Source of the DNA: Anaeramoeba flamelloides | Taxonomy: Eukaryota; Metamonada; Anaeramoebidae | Assembly (NCBI GenBank): GCA_027625915.1 | Contig: JANTQA010000033.1 | Span: 1,550,001 to 1,614,000 of the forward strand | Direction: 5' to 3' | Length of the DNA stretch: 64,000 nt | Part shown: positions 24,101 to 39,100 of the stretch, piece by piece | Layout of the letters: the number at the start of each line of letters is the position of its first letter | Position numbering within the stretch: position 1 is the first letter of the stretch | Notes under the pieces: model-generated | What the model was told of the DNA's origin: nothing | What the model saw: the letters and a program-made list of their open reading frames with translations, nothing else | Database searches by the model: none | Made by a program: the position numbers and the translations under genes

Positions 24101-27100
24101 TTTTTATTCTTAAACATATTATTAAAATAGGCTCTCAATCATTTAAACAAAATAAAAAAAAAAATTAACAGAAATCCCAAAACTTAAACCCCTCAAAAAT
24201 CCAAAAGTCGAAGCATTAATATAATAAAAACTTTTCAAAGATCCAAAAAAAATAATTTATTTTTAAATAAATATACATTATTTTTCGTATAAATATGATT
24301 TTAAATAAATACAAAACATTAAGACGATTTTCTTTTTCTTTTCTTTTTTTAATCTTTTCAAATAGTTAATAATATTAGAATTTCATTTTATTATTATTGT
24401 ATTTGAAATTTTATAATATCATTTGCTTAATCTAAAACACCACTAAAAGATGTTATATAAAAATATTTTTTTATCAAATAATAGATTTTATAACATCTTT
24501 TATAACACGTTATGGATTTTATAGCATATTACCAATATTATAACACGTTTAATAACAAAAAGAAAAAGTTATAAGTATTTTGATTTTTTTATATAACATA
24601 TTTTATAAAACAAGTGATTTCCAAAAAAAGTTGTGCATTTTCTTTTATATATTTCAAATAATATTTTTTTTGAAAAGTTGGCTCTATTCGTAAATCGGTA
24701 ATAACAAATTATATTGAATATTAATAATGATTGTATCAATGACTATGGTATTTATTTCAAAATATATTTGTTGAAATATTTCCAAAAAAATGATGAATGC
24801 TTTTTATATAAATGGGTTACAACTAAATTCAATAAAAACTGGAAATATGGAAAGTAAAGGTATAAATGATTTTTTAAACACCCAAATACAGTTATATGTT
24901 TTCCATATTCTATTGGAAAATTTTATAAAGATTAAACTATTGGGGAAAAAAATAATTTATGATCAAAAAGAAAAAAATTCTCAAGTGATTTTCACCCCTA
25001 AAAAATATCATCTAAAATTGAGATCAGAAACTTTCATATCCTTTTAATCAAATAATTTCTTACAAATAAACAAATTGAATTATTATAGAGAATCGACTTA
25101 TGATAAATAACAATTTTTGGATATTTAAATAGTTTTATTAGAATTGAGTTTAATAAAGATATTTTAAAATAAATTTGCCCTGCTTTTTTGGAAATATCTT
25201 TTATATTAAAATTTGTAAAAAACATGTTCTATAATTTTTTTTTTTTTTTTAAGATTTTAGAACATCTTTTATAACACGTTATGTATTTATAAACTGTATT
25301 ACACATGTTACAAATTTTATAATACAATAAAGTTATAAAAATTTTGATTCTTTTATATAACATGTACTAAAGAATGTTATTAATTCAAGAGATGTTTTGA
25401 TGATAACATATATTATCACGATATGAACAATAAATTCTCGAAAATATCAAAAAATTGCGATTAGTCCTACTTTATCGCGAAAATTCAACATTATCGCGAT
25501 ATTCACATTATTGCAAAAATCTTAAAAATTATTTTTTTGAAATCACCTTTAAAAAATTCTCTTGACTTTTACAAAACCTAGAGACTTATTCAACGCCTTA
25601 CACCTTAAGAAATGTTAGAAAATGTTTGTAATGTTCATGACTTCTTCAAGTGTTTGAAAGGCTTGGAAGACAGAAAAGCTTTATAAAGGAATGTTTTGTT
25701 TTGTAGTGGACAATAAATTTTTTTTCTCTTCATTTTTTTTTTTTTTAGCTTTTGTAAAATCTCTATGAAATTTTATGATCAAACAAATAATCATTCATTT
25801 TAACAATGTACTTGAAATTAAAAAAGATGTTTTTTTTTTAAATAGTGTTATTACCTTCACAAGTTAAATAACCAAATGTAATAAAGAGTAATTTTCCTTA
25901 TTATGGGTGATCGATAAAAAAAACCCTTTAAACTCAAGTTGTGTTTTCTGTCCAATACGAAGATATGAGAAGAAGAATAATAACAAAAAGAAAACAAATT
26001 TACATACAATATTAATAATTGGTGATCATGTGGCTAGGTTGTTGTGAAAACTTTTGAAAAGTTATCCAACCCCTTTCAGCTTTCTTTAGAATAAAAAAAA
26101 ATTTTTAACCCAAAAACACATTCTTTACAGAACAATGAAAAGTTGGTTTATTTTAGAAGCCTTTTTTAATCAACACAATTTATAACACCAACAATTTACT
26201 GAGAAATTATTTATTTATCTTTAATTCTTATTTGTTGACATAAAGGATCGATCGATAGTCAACCAAATCAAAATAAAATACAATGAAAAATCTTGATCTG
26301 ATCTTTGATTTGCATTAAGTATCTTTTTTGTTGTTTTTTAAAAGAGTTAATTTTTTTCACAGGATCTTTTTTTAAATCAAACGAATTTTTCTTTTTAAAA
26401 ATATTGTTGAATAAGCTCTAAAAGCAATCAATTATTATATCTCGATTTAATTTTTATCACAATATTTTGATATTTATCATGATTTTTAGACAATTATCAT
26501 GATTTTATAGAATATCGCGATTTGTGATATTATCACGATTTTCTACAATATCTCGATTTGTTAAGAAATAATCGTGATTCTTAAAACTTTATCTTGAATT
26601 AACAAAGATTATCGTCCAACCCTCTAAAGTTTTTTTATTGAAAATTTTCATTTTATATAACATATATACAACACTTATATAACATTTTCTCTAAAAAAAT
26701 ATTTATTAGGGTTATGAGTAAAAAAAAATTACAAAAAATCAAAAAAAAAAAAAGCAAATCATAAACAACAAAAATTTACTACAATTCGCATTTTCAGAAT
26801 TTTTTTTTCATGATATTTTTGACATTTACATTTCTAAAAATTTGGAACAAAGAGAAAATATTTTGTAGATACTTTTATAAATCTTTTTTAATAATTAAAT
26901 AAAGAAATTTCAAATTATTTTTTTCATTTATAAATTTTCAAAAAATTGAAAGAGAAACTATTGCTAAGACATAAAACAAAACTCTAAAAAATATTCCAGA
27001 CTAAAATAGAGAAAATTGTTTTGAAAAGATCAAAAATTATCGGATTTTTTTTTTTATAATAATGAAAAATAGTATATTTTTATGTTATTGTGGAATTTTA

Positions 27101-30100
27101 ATTCTTCAAAATCATTATTCACTCTTTCAAAATTAACAAAAAGATAAAAATTGAACTAAAAATAAAAAAAAAAATGTTTTAATTATTACAATATGAATTC
27201 CAAAATTTAAGTGGTAAAACATGATAATTTTATAATATTTTTAACATTCATCATAAAATCTTTCTATCCAAATTGAATTTTTACCAAACAAAAATAAAAT
27301 AAAATACAAAAAAAAAAAAATAAATAAATACAAACCTTGTAATTCAATAAAACCCGAAGCAAATGGCTCTATTCTGACTAAATAATGTAAAATTATTCCA
27401 GAACTAGAATAATGACTACCATAATGATATTTAGGAATTTCATCATCATTCCAATATTCATAATTTTTTTGAAATGTGTTAAATCTTTCTTTATTTAACG
27501 CACCCATCTAAAAATTATTAATATAAAAATAAAAATTAACCAATAAAAAGAATGTATGTATATATATATATAATAGATACACCATTTAAGAGAAAAATCA
27601 GGACCTTCGATTAAAATTAGAAAATAATAATAAAAAAAAAAATCAAAAAGTTACTGGTTTGGATAAATTTCTAAAATTTTTGATATTATACAAATCGATT
27701 TCATTTGAATTATAATTCGACAATACCCAAGGGAAAACATGGTAATGAGTTAAATCAGTGTAACTTCTACCGGAAATTGTATTTAATTTCATTAAATAAT
27801 CAAAATTCGAGATTTTACCATGAACCCATTTTTGAGTAATATTATTTTTAAAATATTCTAATTGTTTATTGAAATCCGATAATTCAATGATCTGTATATT
27901 TTTTTTAAAGACTTCAAATTGGCGAATTCGAGGAAAGATAATATTCATTTTCTCATGTTTAATTAAACATTTTTTTAATTGATTTATGATGATACTAATT
28001 ATTTTCTTTCGAGTATTTTCATTTTTCAATATTAAAAAGCAATTTTCACCATTATTAAAAAAAACTTCAAAACAATTATTTATTCCAGATCTTTTTCTTC
28101 TAAAGAATGATTGTATACTTTGATATTGCCATACACGAGTTTTACTTTTATGATAATTCTGGTGAATCGTTTTGAGATCAATTATTTTACCGGTTTTATT
28201 AATACCAAAATTTTCTAAAAAATAAAAATTATATTTGGCAAATATTAAAACACCATAAACAAAATTTAAATTATTAATGAGTCCACATGGAAATTTAAAA
28301 TTGATATACTTTTTATCACATTTATCAATTCTGATCAAGATTTTTTTATCAACTTTATTTTTATATTTTTTATAAGCTATTGTATTTTTTAATTCATTTT
28401 GAACTTTTGGATTCAAAACTAGATTATGACTATTACCCAATTTTTTTCCATATATAGAAGTATTTGTTTTCCCGTTGCCTTTAATATTTTTGTCTTTAAT
28501 GAAATGAATTTTTTTATAAGATGTAGATAGTTTCATATTGCTTATTTTTTGTTTTTTTAAGTCAATATTGTCTCTATAAGAATAAGGTTTATGGTTTTTA
28601 AAATTAAAATTTTTTCGAAACCTATTTTTAATTTGAGAATATCCTATTGTATTATCTAATTTGTAATATTTCGTTTCGCCGCTTTTAAAAATATTAATTT
28701 CTTGTAACAATAATTTTTTTTTTTTCAAATAATCACTTTTGATGATATTTTCTAAATAATCTATTTCAAATAGAGATTTATTTTTTAAATATTTTTTATA
28801 AATTATCAATTCTTGATCAGCCAAATAATTTTTAATCAATATTTTTTGATTTATTAATTCCTTTTCTTGTTGATTTTTTTTTTTATTCCTTTCTTGTAAA
28901 GTTTTTTTTCTATTTTGGAAATCTTTTTTATTATTTTTCCTGGCCAAAAAAAAATTGTTTCGAGACTGCTTATGATTGGAGGCTATTTCTTCAAAAATTA
29001 CACTTATTGAAATAGTTTCTTCTTGAAATTTTTTTTCAAACTGTTGGATATCAATTAAAATATAATTAAAAATTGTGTCGATCAAATTAATTGGCTCTTC
29101 GCTTCTTGGTGGGTAGAAAAATAATGGGCGAATTTGGGGTTTTAATTTATTCAATAATATTTTCCATATTTTATAATATTTAATTTTAATTCGCGTGTCA
29201 GTCAAATAAGAAAAATTTTTTAATATATTGCAAAATAAATTTAAAAATTTTGATTCATTGTTATAAATATTAATAATCATGGACTCATTATTATATATGA
29301 AATCCAAAACATCAACATCATCACATTCTTCCGAGATAAATAATAATAAATTGCTAAATAGTTTATAAAAGTGTTTTAAATTATTTTTTTTTTCAAGTTT
29401 TATCTTTTGATAATTATTTGCTTTAAAAAATAATTGATATAATAAAATAGTAAATTCAAAAATAATTGATTCATTATCATCGAAAATTCCTTTAAATAAT
29501 TGATCAATTAAAATTTGTAAAAAGTTTAATAAATTTGTTATAACAAATTGTTTAACATTTTTTTTATTCATTTTGATAAATGATTTTTTCAATTTATTAA
29601 TAGTTAATAAAAATAATGATCGCTTGAAATTTTTTAATAAAAGTTTCTCAATATGACTAGGTAAAGATAAAAAAATTTTTTCAATAATTAAAAATCCGTT
29701 TTCAATATTTAATAAGCAATCCAATAATATTTTGGATAATAAGTTTTTTAAAATTTGAAAATTTTGATTCGATAAAAATAGTTCTTTTAAAGATTCTTTA
29801 AATTTATTTAAATTCTCTTTTGTTTCATTTTCAAATCCAAATAATTCATGATTCACATTATTAAGATTTTCTTCATGATCAATTTCATTTATATTAATTT
29901 TTATTTTTATTTTTTTTTGTTTTTTAATTCTATCATTATTCTTATTATCGATTTCTTCTTCTTCGTCTTCTTCATCTTCATCATCATCGTGGTCACCGTG
30001 GTCGCCTTTGTAACTGCCGTTATTGATTTTTTTATTATTGTTGTGAATAATTTGATTGCTATTATTAGTGTTATTATTAATTTGATTGCTATTTAAATTG

Positions 30101-31412
30101 AAATCACTTTTTTCACTTTCACTGTTTATATCGCTTTCAGTATCAGTATTGATATCAATATCGCTATCCTTACTAAAGTGCTCGGTATTGGAAACAATTA
30201 TTTGGTTTAGAATATTTTCATGCTTTTTTAGATCTTCATTAAAGGGTAATTGGTGTTCGGGAAATGAAGGATAAGATAACGAACTGGTTGTAGTAGTTGT
30301 TACCCAACTTTGATTATTTTTACTTTTTTCTTTCATCATTTGCTTTTGTAAATTAATTATTTGATTGAGACTATTTTCATTGTATTGTAATTGTTGTAGT
30401 TGTTTTTGATTAATCTTTATAGATTTTCTTCTCTTCTTTTTTTCGTTAATAATTATCTTGGGATCGCTATCAGGCGAAAATTCAATAATATTATTATTCA
30501 TTTTTTTTGTTGCCCTTTCCACCCCTAAATAATCAAACCCATCTTTTGGTGTTTGGAATAAGGAATTAGGTGAAGTTGAAATTGTAGAATTTAATTTGTC
30601 TTCCAAAATTGAATTCGAGACCAGAATATCATTATAATTTTGTTCATGTGAATGATCATAGTCAGTAAATTTTACATTATTTGATTTTAAAAATGTAATG
30701 GGGATCGGTATCGTTGAACTTTTTTCATTATTAAAATTTGGAGATTGAATGCTCACATAACTTTTTATCGGTGTTTGATTATAACCAGAATAATTTGTTA
30801 TTAAAGAATTGTTTATTAAAGAATTATTTGCTATTAAGGAATTATTTATATTTTCAAAAGAATTCAATTCCAATTTTGGTTGTTTATCCGTAGGGAAATT
30901 GGATTCAATTAAACTTTGTGAATCTATTTCGGTTTTATTTTTAAAAGATGATGATCCGATTCGGAATTTTACAACTTTTTTTGTATTTAATAAGGTTTTT
31001 GTATTTAATGGGAATAATAAATTTGAAAAAATGTTAAAAAATAATTGTGAAATAAATACTTTATGAAGAAATTTACTTTTTTTAAAATATTTTAATAAAA
31101 ATTTTAAAATCTCGGATCTTTCATTATTCATTCTTTGCTGTTCTTCTTCGTTTGGGTTATTGTTATTATTGTTATTATTGTTGGTGTTGTTACTGTTGTT
31201 GTTATCATTTTTATCGGAAGAAAAGACAGTTTCCATAATAATTGTATAATAATTCACAATATATTGATTATTATAAGAAGATTCTTTTCTTATGCTATTA
31301 ATACAATATTGATAATAATTAATTTGTGCTTTTTTAAAGATTGAAAAAATAATATAAACAATCTCTCTATAAAATTGTAAATTTATTCTTTCTTGATTTT
31401 CATTTTCCATTA

Positions 31413-31455
<43 letters not shown>

Positions 31456-31489
31456 TTTATTTTTATTTTTATTTTTATTTTTATTTTTA

Positions 31490-31548
<59 letters not shown>

Positions 31549-33129
31549 TTCTTTATACTTATTCTCATTAAATAAATAATTATTCTTTTTATTATTCAAA
31601 AAATTTAAATTATCAATTTTTTTTAATTCTCCATATTTAAAAATTTCAAGTAAATAACCAGATTCAATTTTAATTTTATCAGATAAATTTAAAATTGGAA
31701 CATTTAATAAAAATGCTAAAAAATAAATTGATATTAAATTATTTTTAAAAAACTTTGGGAAAATAAAAGAAAAAGTTTTTAAAATATTACTGTTTTGGAA
31801 TTTTTTTAAATAATTATCATTTTTTTGACAAAGAAATAAAAATATTTTTAAAATCAAAGAAGCAGTTATCGAACGAATTTTGTTTTGGAATAATGTAAAA
31901 AACCATTCAATATTTAAAATTTCATAAATAAAATTTTCAATGGATTTGTGACTATAATTATTTTTGAGAAGGGAAATAAAGCTTTTTAATAATAAATTAA
32001 TAATAATAGTTGCACTTATGGGATTTTTTTCTTTAAGATCTAATTCAGTATTATTGGGCTTATGTAATTTTAATTTTATAAAATTTGAAAAAAGCTCAAG
32101 ATCTAATATAGTAAAAGAAAATTGCCAAATTAATTTAAACAAATTAACAATTTTTGAAACAATTTCCATATTTAATTGATTGCAATATAATACCGAAAAA
32201 AAAAATTTGATTATTTTGAGTTTTTTCAATTTTTTGATATTATTTCGATAATATTTATTTTTTTTTAAGATCAAATTAATGAATTTTTCTAAAATTATTA
32301 CTTGTGTCTCATTTGAAAAACTTTTCCATAATAATTTGGTGAAGAATAATATTTTAATGAGCTTATAATTTTTAATAATAATATTATATTTACTATTGCT
32401 TTTATTATCTACTTCCTGAATTAATTCGAATAATTGTAAAATAATTTCCTTAGTAATTAATTGTTTTTTTTTATATAAAAAATATTTTATTTGCTTAAAG
32501 CCATCAATTCTTTGCAATTCTAAATAATTTTGATAATTACTATTAACTAATTTTATTAGAATTTTAATTGATAATAATAATTCATTTTCACAGTTACTAT
32601 TTTCTATCAAATAAAACAAAAAGGTAAAATTAGTTTTTACAAATTGATAAATGATATTATTTTGATTTTTTAACTCAACATTTAATTCAGTTTTGAAATT
32701 TTTATTGTTTTCTTTATTATTTAAATAATAATTATTTGGAATTAAAGAAAAATAAATCAATTTATTATTTATCGGGGTTTCATTATTAATATTAATAGTT
32801 TGGTTTGTAAAAATCTTATATTTTTTAGTAATCCTAAACCTTTTCCAATTTGGATTTGAAAAATTACCATAATAACTTGGTCCTAAATGATATATTTGTA
32901 AAATTTCGTTTTTTTTTAATTCTTTACCATAAAAATATAAATTATATAAATTCCATTTTATTTTCAATTTTTTTTTATTTTTGTTTTGATTTTTATTTTG
33001 ATTTACTAATTCATGGTTGATTTCAATTTCTTTATCGTCTTTTTGATAATTATTTCCAATAATTAATATATTATTAATGTTGGTGTTATTATTATCATTT
33101 TCATTTTCATTCTTCTTATTTTTATTGCA

Positions 33130-33165
<36 letters not shown>

Positions 33166-36100
33166 GTTGTTGTTGTTGTCATCGCCGTTGCTGTCGTCGT
33201 CTTCGTTGTTATGAGTATTTATTAAAAATGTTGGAAATTTGGTTTGTTTTTTTTCAATTAATTTACCATTTATAAATAATTTTAATAGATTATTATTATC
33301 CATTAAATTATTATTTTTATGAACAATGCAAATATAATAAAATTTTAATTTTTTAATTTTGAAATTATCAAATTTATAAATATATTTATTATCAATTATA
33401 ATGAATAAAATTTTATTTATCAAGCATATTTCAATATTTTTTAAAGTCATATTATCAGATTTTGAAAAAAATTTAAATAACGATATTTTTGTATTGGCTA
33501 AATTAAAAGATTCTATTTTCATCCAAAAAAATATTGAATAATTATTTTTTGGTAAGAATAAAGAGTTTTTAATATTTGTAAATTTTATTTTTGCATCTTT
33601 TCCAATTGATGTTTTATTATTATTTGCTATTATTTCATTATTATTATTATTATCATTATTATTAATAATATTAATATTATTATGCTTGTTATTGAAATTA
33701 TTATTAATTCTAAATTGTATTAATGGTAATTTATTTTGAGATTTATTTAGTATCATTAAAATTGTTTCTAATATTGGTAAAAAGACAGAATTGGAATGGA
33801 ATATTAATTCAATTAAAGTTTTTAATTCAATTAAATTTATTGAATTTTGAGCAAATGCAATTATTAAACTGAATATTATTTTTTTAAAAGTGTCATCATC
33901 ATTATTTTTGTTTTCATTATTATTAATCTGAAAATCTAGTGTTTTTTTATAAACTTTTAATATAAATAAAATTGGATTATAAGAAATAAGTTTTGAAATA
34001 TTATTATCCGCTTTACAAATCATTTGAATTCTAGTAAATAAACCAATTGATCTTATTGGGATAGAACTTAAAGATAAACATTCAAAAACAACAATTAACG
34101 CTTCTGGATGTATTATTTTCAATGCAGATTTTTTATAATTTGATAATTGCTTTTCATGGTAGTTTATCAATTCTTTTGATTCAATCGAAAAATCTATTAA
34201 TAATAGTAATATCTTTTCACCATCATTTTGTTCAATTAATTTTGATTTGATAATAGTTTCTGTCAAATGAGGGAAAAATAATATTTTTAAATCATTTCCA
34301 AAAATAGGTAAATTAAGTCGACCAAATATTAAAACTTGGAAAATTAATTTGACTAATTCCCATTTTTGATTCAATGATTTAATTTTGTCAACTTGGCTAA
34401 TAATTCTTAAGCAGGTTTCTAATCCATTAATTTCTAAAAATTCATGAATAACGTCCAAATTCTTTTTTTTACATTTATTTAAAAAATAGTCAAATATTTT
34501 TTTGGTAAATGAAAAGGCACCATTTGAATTTAATTGTATATGTTTAAAATGATTCGAAAATTTTTCATTTGGTATATATCCAAATAATAATTCATATAAT
34601 ACTATTGTTATACCACTCAATTCTTTATTATATAAAAAGGGTATTAATACTTGATTGGAACTTCTCTTATTAAATTTTTTTTTAAATATTTCTGGCTGTT
34701 TTTTTACAAAAAAAATTGTTAATTCTACTAATGAATGAATTAATTCGATTATTTCTTGAAAATCATTGTTCTTTCCAGTCAAATGATTATTTTGATTATC
34801 ATTGTTATTTTGGTTATTATTATTTTGATTACTTAAGTAATTTCCATTTTTATTTTCATTTTGTTTATTCTTTTCATTTTCCTTATTATCATTATCATTA
34901 TCATCATCATCATTATTATTATTATTATTAAGTTTGTTGTTGGTATTGAATTGTTTATAATTATATCTACTATTAATTTTATTAAAAAAAAAGATAATTA
35001 TTACAGTTAAATCATTTGAAATTATTCGAAATAAGCCTTTTTTAAATCGTAAAATACTCAAAAAAAAATTAAAAATTTTGGTTTGAATTTTTGTTAAATA
35101 CCTTTCTTGATATGAAAAAGTTAATATTAATTTTAACATTTCTTTTGGTAATAAATCATTATCAGAGTTATGAATAATTTTCTCAATACATGACAAAATG
35201 GTTATTATTATTTCATTTCTATATTGGTTCATATTAAGCAATAGCTCTTCCCAAAAATTTTTAGGGATAACAAAGTAATTATATTTATGTGATAATGTAA
35301 AATCAATAATTTTCTCGAAAATTGTATTTTTGATAAAGGTAATTTGACCTGTGTTGTCATTGATATAAGATAATCTTAAAAATAATTTATGAAAAAATAA
35401 AAAAATAGATATATTTCTTAACATTAAATTTTTGGTCTTTCTTTTTTTAAAACTATCTTTAATTTTTTTTTGATTAATATTTAAATACACAATTTCTGGT
35501 TGGTTTCCTAAATATCCTATTGGTGAAATCTTTTCAAAAAAATTTGCAATCAAATATTGATTGATGTTATTTGATTTGAAATAATTAATTAAAGGATCAA
35601 TCATTTTAAACGATCCATTTGTTTTGAAAAAATTATTAAAAATGATTTTTTTATTATTCCAAGAGAAAATGATTAATTCGCCGAGGACAAAAAATGAATA
35701 TAAAATACAATCACTTGTTGAATTAATAAAAAAGGTTTGATAAAACTGTTTTAAGATTTCTTCATTTTCTGCATGATCAATTATTTCATTATTATTGGAA
35801 GAATATATTTGAATTAATAACTCTTGTGATTTTTTAATGATTAATATTTTATAATCTTTATTAATAATTGCCATTGATTCAATTTTTGTTGGTTTTGATG
35901 ATGAAGATAACGTGGAGGAGCTCGAAGATGTGGATGTGGTTGTTGAGGTGGTTGTCGATGAAGATGTTGATGTTGATTTTAATTTAGATTTTGATGTTGT
36001 TCTTGATGTTTTTGTTAAAGATCGCGGTGTATTCAATAATAATTGGTATAGTAGCGTTAAATAATTTGATTTGATTAATTGTTTGACATAAATATTATAA

Positions 36101-39100
36101 CTCAATAATTGCTTTAAAATTTTATAGCAAATATTTATTATTTCAAGAATTTCTAAAATTTATTTGATTTTACATATTTTTTGTTTTTTTATTTTTTTTG
36201 AAAAGAAATAATTTTAAATATTTTTATTGGTTAGATGGATAAAAATTTATAAAAAAAAATACTCTTTTTTTAATTAAAAATTTATTATTAAATTTTGTGA
36301 TAAAAGATTTTATTGTACAGAAATTATATAAATGAATAAATTCTTTTTTTTTTATTTGTTGTTATTTATCAAAAATTACAATATAATAAATTTGATCATA
36401 AAAAAAAAAAAATTAACATTTTATCCTATTTTTATTTGAATTTAAATTAAAATAATATTTCAAAACAATAAACGTTTTTTATTTCATTGTTTGATAATAT
36501 TTTTTGATTAATAGATCTTGCTATTTTATTTGATTTGATTTTGCTTTAAAAATTTTGGTGATAAATTCAATTAGAGTTAAAAACTTTTTTGGATTTATTA
36601 TTCAAGAAAATAGTTACTTTAATAAATGAAAATTGGGATAAAATGTTAATTTTTTTTTTCTTTAATTAAATTTTTAATATTTTTAAGATTTTTGATATTT
36701 GTAACTTTTTTTTTATTTTAACCATTTGAATTGTGGACAATAGCTACTAATGTTTAATTTCTACAAGAAGTGTTTTTTTTTTTTTTTTTTTAGTAAAATT
36801 ACTGGTCAAAGTAAAAAAAATTATTTTTTTCCCGTTTATTTATTTAATTCAAAAAAATAAAAACAAAAAATGATAAAAATATTTTTAAACATTCTATTTA
36901 TTTAATCTTTGATTTCAAAATCTCTTGTTTAATTCCTTCGTTATCAGAATGGATGTATTTAAATATTTTTTATCCTGAAAAATAAAAATTAAAATTAAAA
37001 TAATTTAATTCATTTACTTCATAAATGTTACTCATTTTAAATGTTGATTAAAAATAAGTCATAATAAATAAAGTATCTCGCTTCCCACATAAACAAAATT
37101 TATCTTTTAGAAATTTGTTGTGAAAAACAAAAAGTTGCATACAAATGATTAAATTCTATATTTTACGAAAATTCACTTAATATCCTAATAAAAAAATATT
37201 TATGTTTTGAAATATAAAACATGTTTTAAGTGGTAATTATTCAAAATCTTTTGTTTTAAATGTTAAAACATGTTTTATACTTCACTTTAAAACGGGTTTT
37301 GGACTTGTATTACAAACCTTGAATATTATTGGCAAGTTCAAATTAGTGTCAACGTTTTTCAATTTCTCATTTTTAAATCTTTGTAAACTTGCTATAAATA
37401 AAAGAATTTCATTGGTGTCAATAAAAAGAAACTTTGTAAAATTAATTGATTTTCGATACGTTCATTGTCAAGAACAGTTTTAAAAGTAGAGTTATCAGTT
37501 TTCTAAAAAAATAAAATTGAACGAAAATTATTTCAAAAATTCTTTTCAATTTCGAAGTGATTGCATGCTAACATTTTGAATAATTTAGAATTTGATTTGT
37601 TATTAGTTTGTAAACAGTATAATTTATTTTTATACAAATCAAACATTAAGAGAGTGATTTTTGATCTAACAAGTTTTTCACTTTTTCAAATGAAAAAATA
37701 AATTAAATTTCATAGAAGTTTTCTGAGTTTCAAGAGAGTACATTTAGATATTTAAACTTCAACTTTGTTTGAATGTGTTTTTACAACAAAACCTATTCTA
37801 AAATGTAGTTTCCAAAAAGCAAAATTCAATAAACTCAAAGGGATAATTGTTTTTATTTTCAGATAAAAAAAAAAGTATCAATTTTTTTATTTGGTTTTAG
37901 AAAATCAAATTGTGTTTTTCTAATGAAACTAAACTTGTGTTTTTTTTTTGAGAAATTGAAAAAAACTATATTAAATTTCTCCAATAAGGATTAATTTTTA
38001 TTTTTGAATTTGACTTGTATTAGAGAAAATGCCAAATAAAATGAGTCTAATGTGAATACTTAGAGGTGTTTCTGGTATGAAACATGTTGTTGTACTTATA
38101 ATAATAAATTCTCAAAATCTTCTTTCACAATTTTATTTTTAATTTTATTGTAAATAGTTTCAAAAAATATGCTGGATCAAGAAATCTCAAACCTAATTGA
38201 TGTTCTGTAGATTATTATTTTGCCAATTTTCATAAAAATTCTGAGTGAAATATTAAAAAAAGACGTTACAATTCCAATCAGTATTGTCTTCTATTTAGAA
38301 AAAATGAGAAGAATATTAAAAAAAAAAAAAACCGAATTTATAGGTTGATTGGTTTTTTTTTTTTTTGGAATTTTGAGTAAAGTTTTTGTTACTTTTTTTT
38401 TTATGAATATTTAACCCTAATTATACAAACAAAATCTTCATAAACAATATTTATTGCTGTTTTCATTTTTCATTTTTTCATTTTTCTTCCTAATATTTCA
38501 TTTTATTATTCTTTTGAAATTGTTTTTTTCTCTTTTTTTCAAACCAAAACCTAACAATGAAAAGTACAAAAATTTTTTTGTTTATACCTTTCTTTTTACT
38601 TTGTGATCTTTTCTGTTTTAAATTATTTTTTAACAATTTTTATTTTTTCTTGGAATTTGATTAGAAAAAAACACACACCTTGAATATAATTTCAAAATAG
38701 TAGAAAAGTCCTTGGAAACACTTAATCGATTGTTTCAGCAAAATAAACTAAATAATGGTGTTAAAAATAACTTCTTCTAAAGCTCTCATTTTAAGTCAAC
38801 TTTATTATGGTCTCGAAATATTTGATTTGAAACAAAGTGATTTTGAAAGAATTGATAGATTTATTAATAACCCAGTTACAACTTTCTTACAAATTAATAT
38901 TCATTCACCTCGATTAATTTATAAAATTGAACCAAAAATTGATCTCGCTAGATTAAAAGTATACCAAAGAAAATGTAAATTGATAGAATAATTAGATTTC
39001 AAAAATTTAAAAAAATTAAAAACGGAACTAAATTTTCGAAAATTTGAAAATGAAAATATTAATTGGCATACTGAGGGATTAAAATTATTAGATTTAAAAT

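Larger units (their letters stand above)
23241..27335 (-). other. 4.1-kb intron inside the BEACH domain
   Basis: Donor GTTTGT at 27335, acceptor TTTATAG ending at 23241. It holds module M (23495-23655), a palindrome repeat (23645-23830), a pair of direct repeats (24490-24605 and 25260-25372) and arrays of ATCGCGAT-like words (25390-26600). A plus-strand frame 24790-25047 (86 codons, ATG) lies between the direct repeats; its product resembles nothing I know and it may be chance. Confidence 0.75.

Noticed and set aside
24790-25047. 86-codon plus-strand ORF with ATG in the BEACH intron
   Set aside because: No recognised domain, composition like the surroundings, and flanked by repeats; chance frame is as likely.
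24490-25372. LTR retroelement suggested by two direct repeats
   Set aside because: Repeats are short and diverged, and no primer-binding site, polypurine tract, coding domains or target duplication is visible.
36900-38300. Stop-codon reassignment (TAA/TAG read as Gln) to explain interrupted coding-like frames
   Set aside because: All well-supported genes end at TAA in the expected place, and their long frames contain no internal TAA or TAG.
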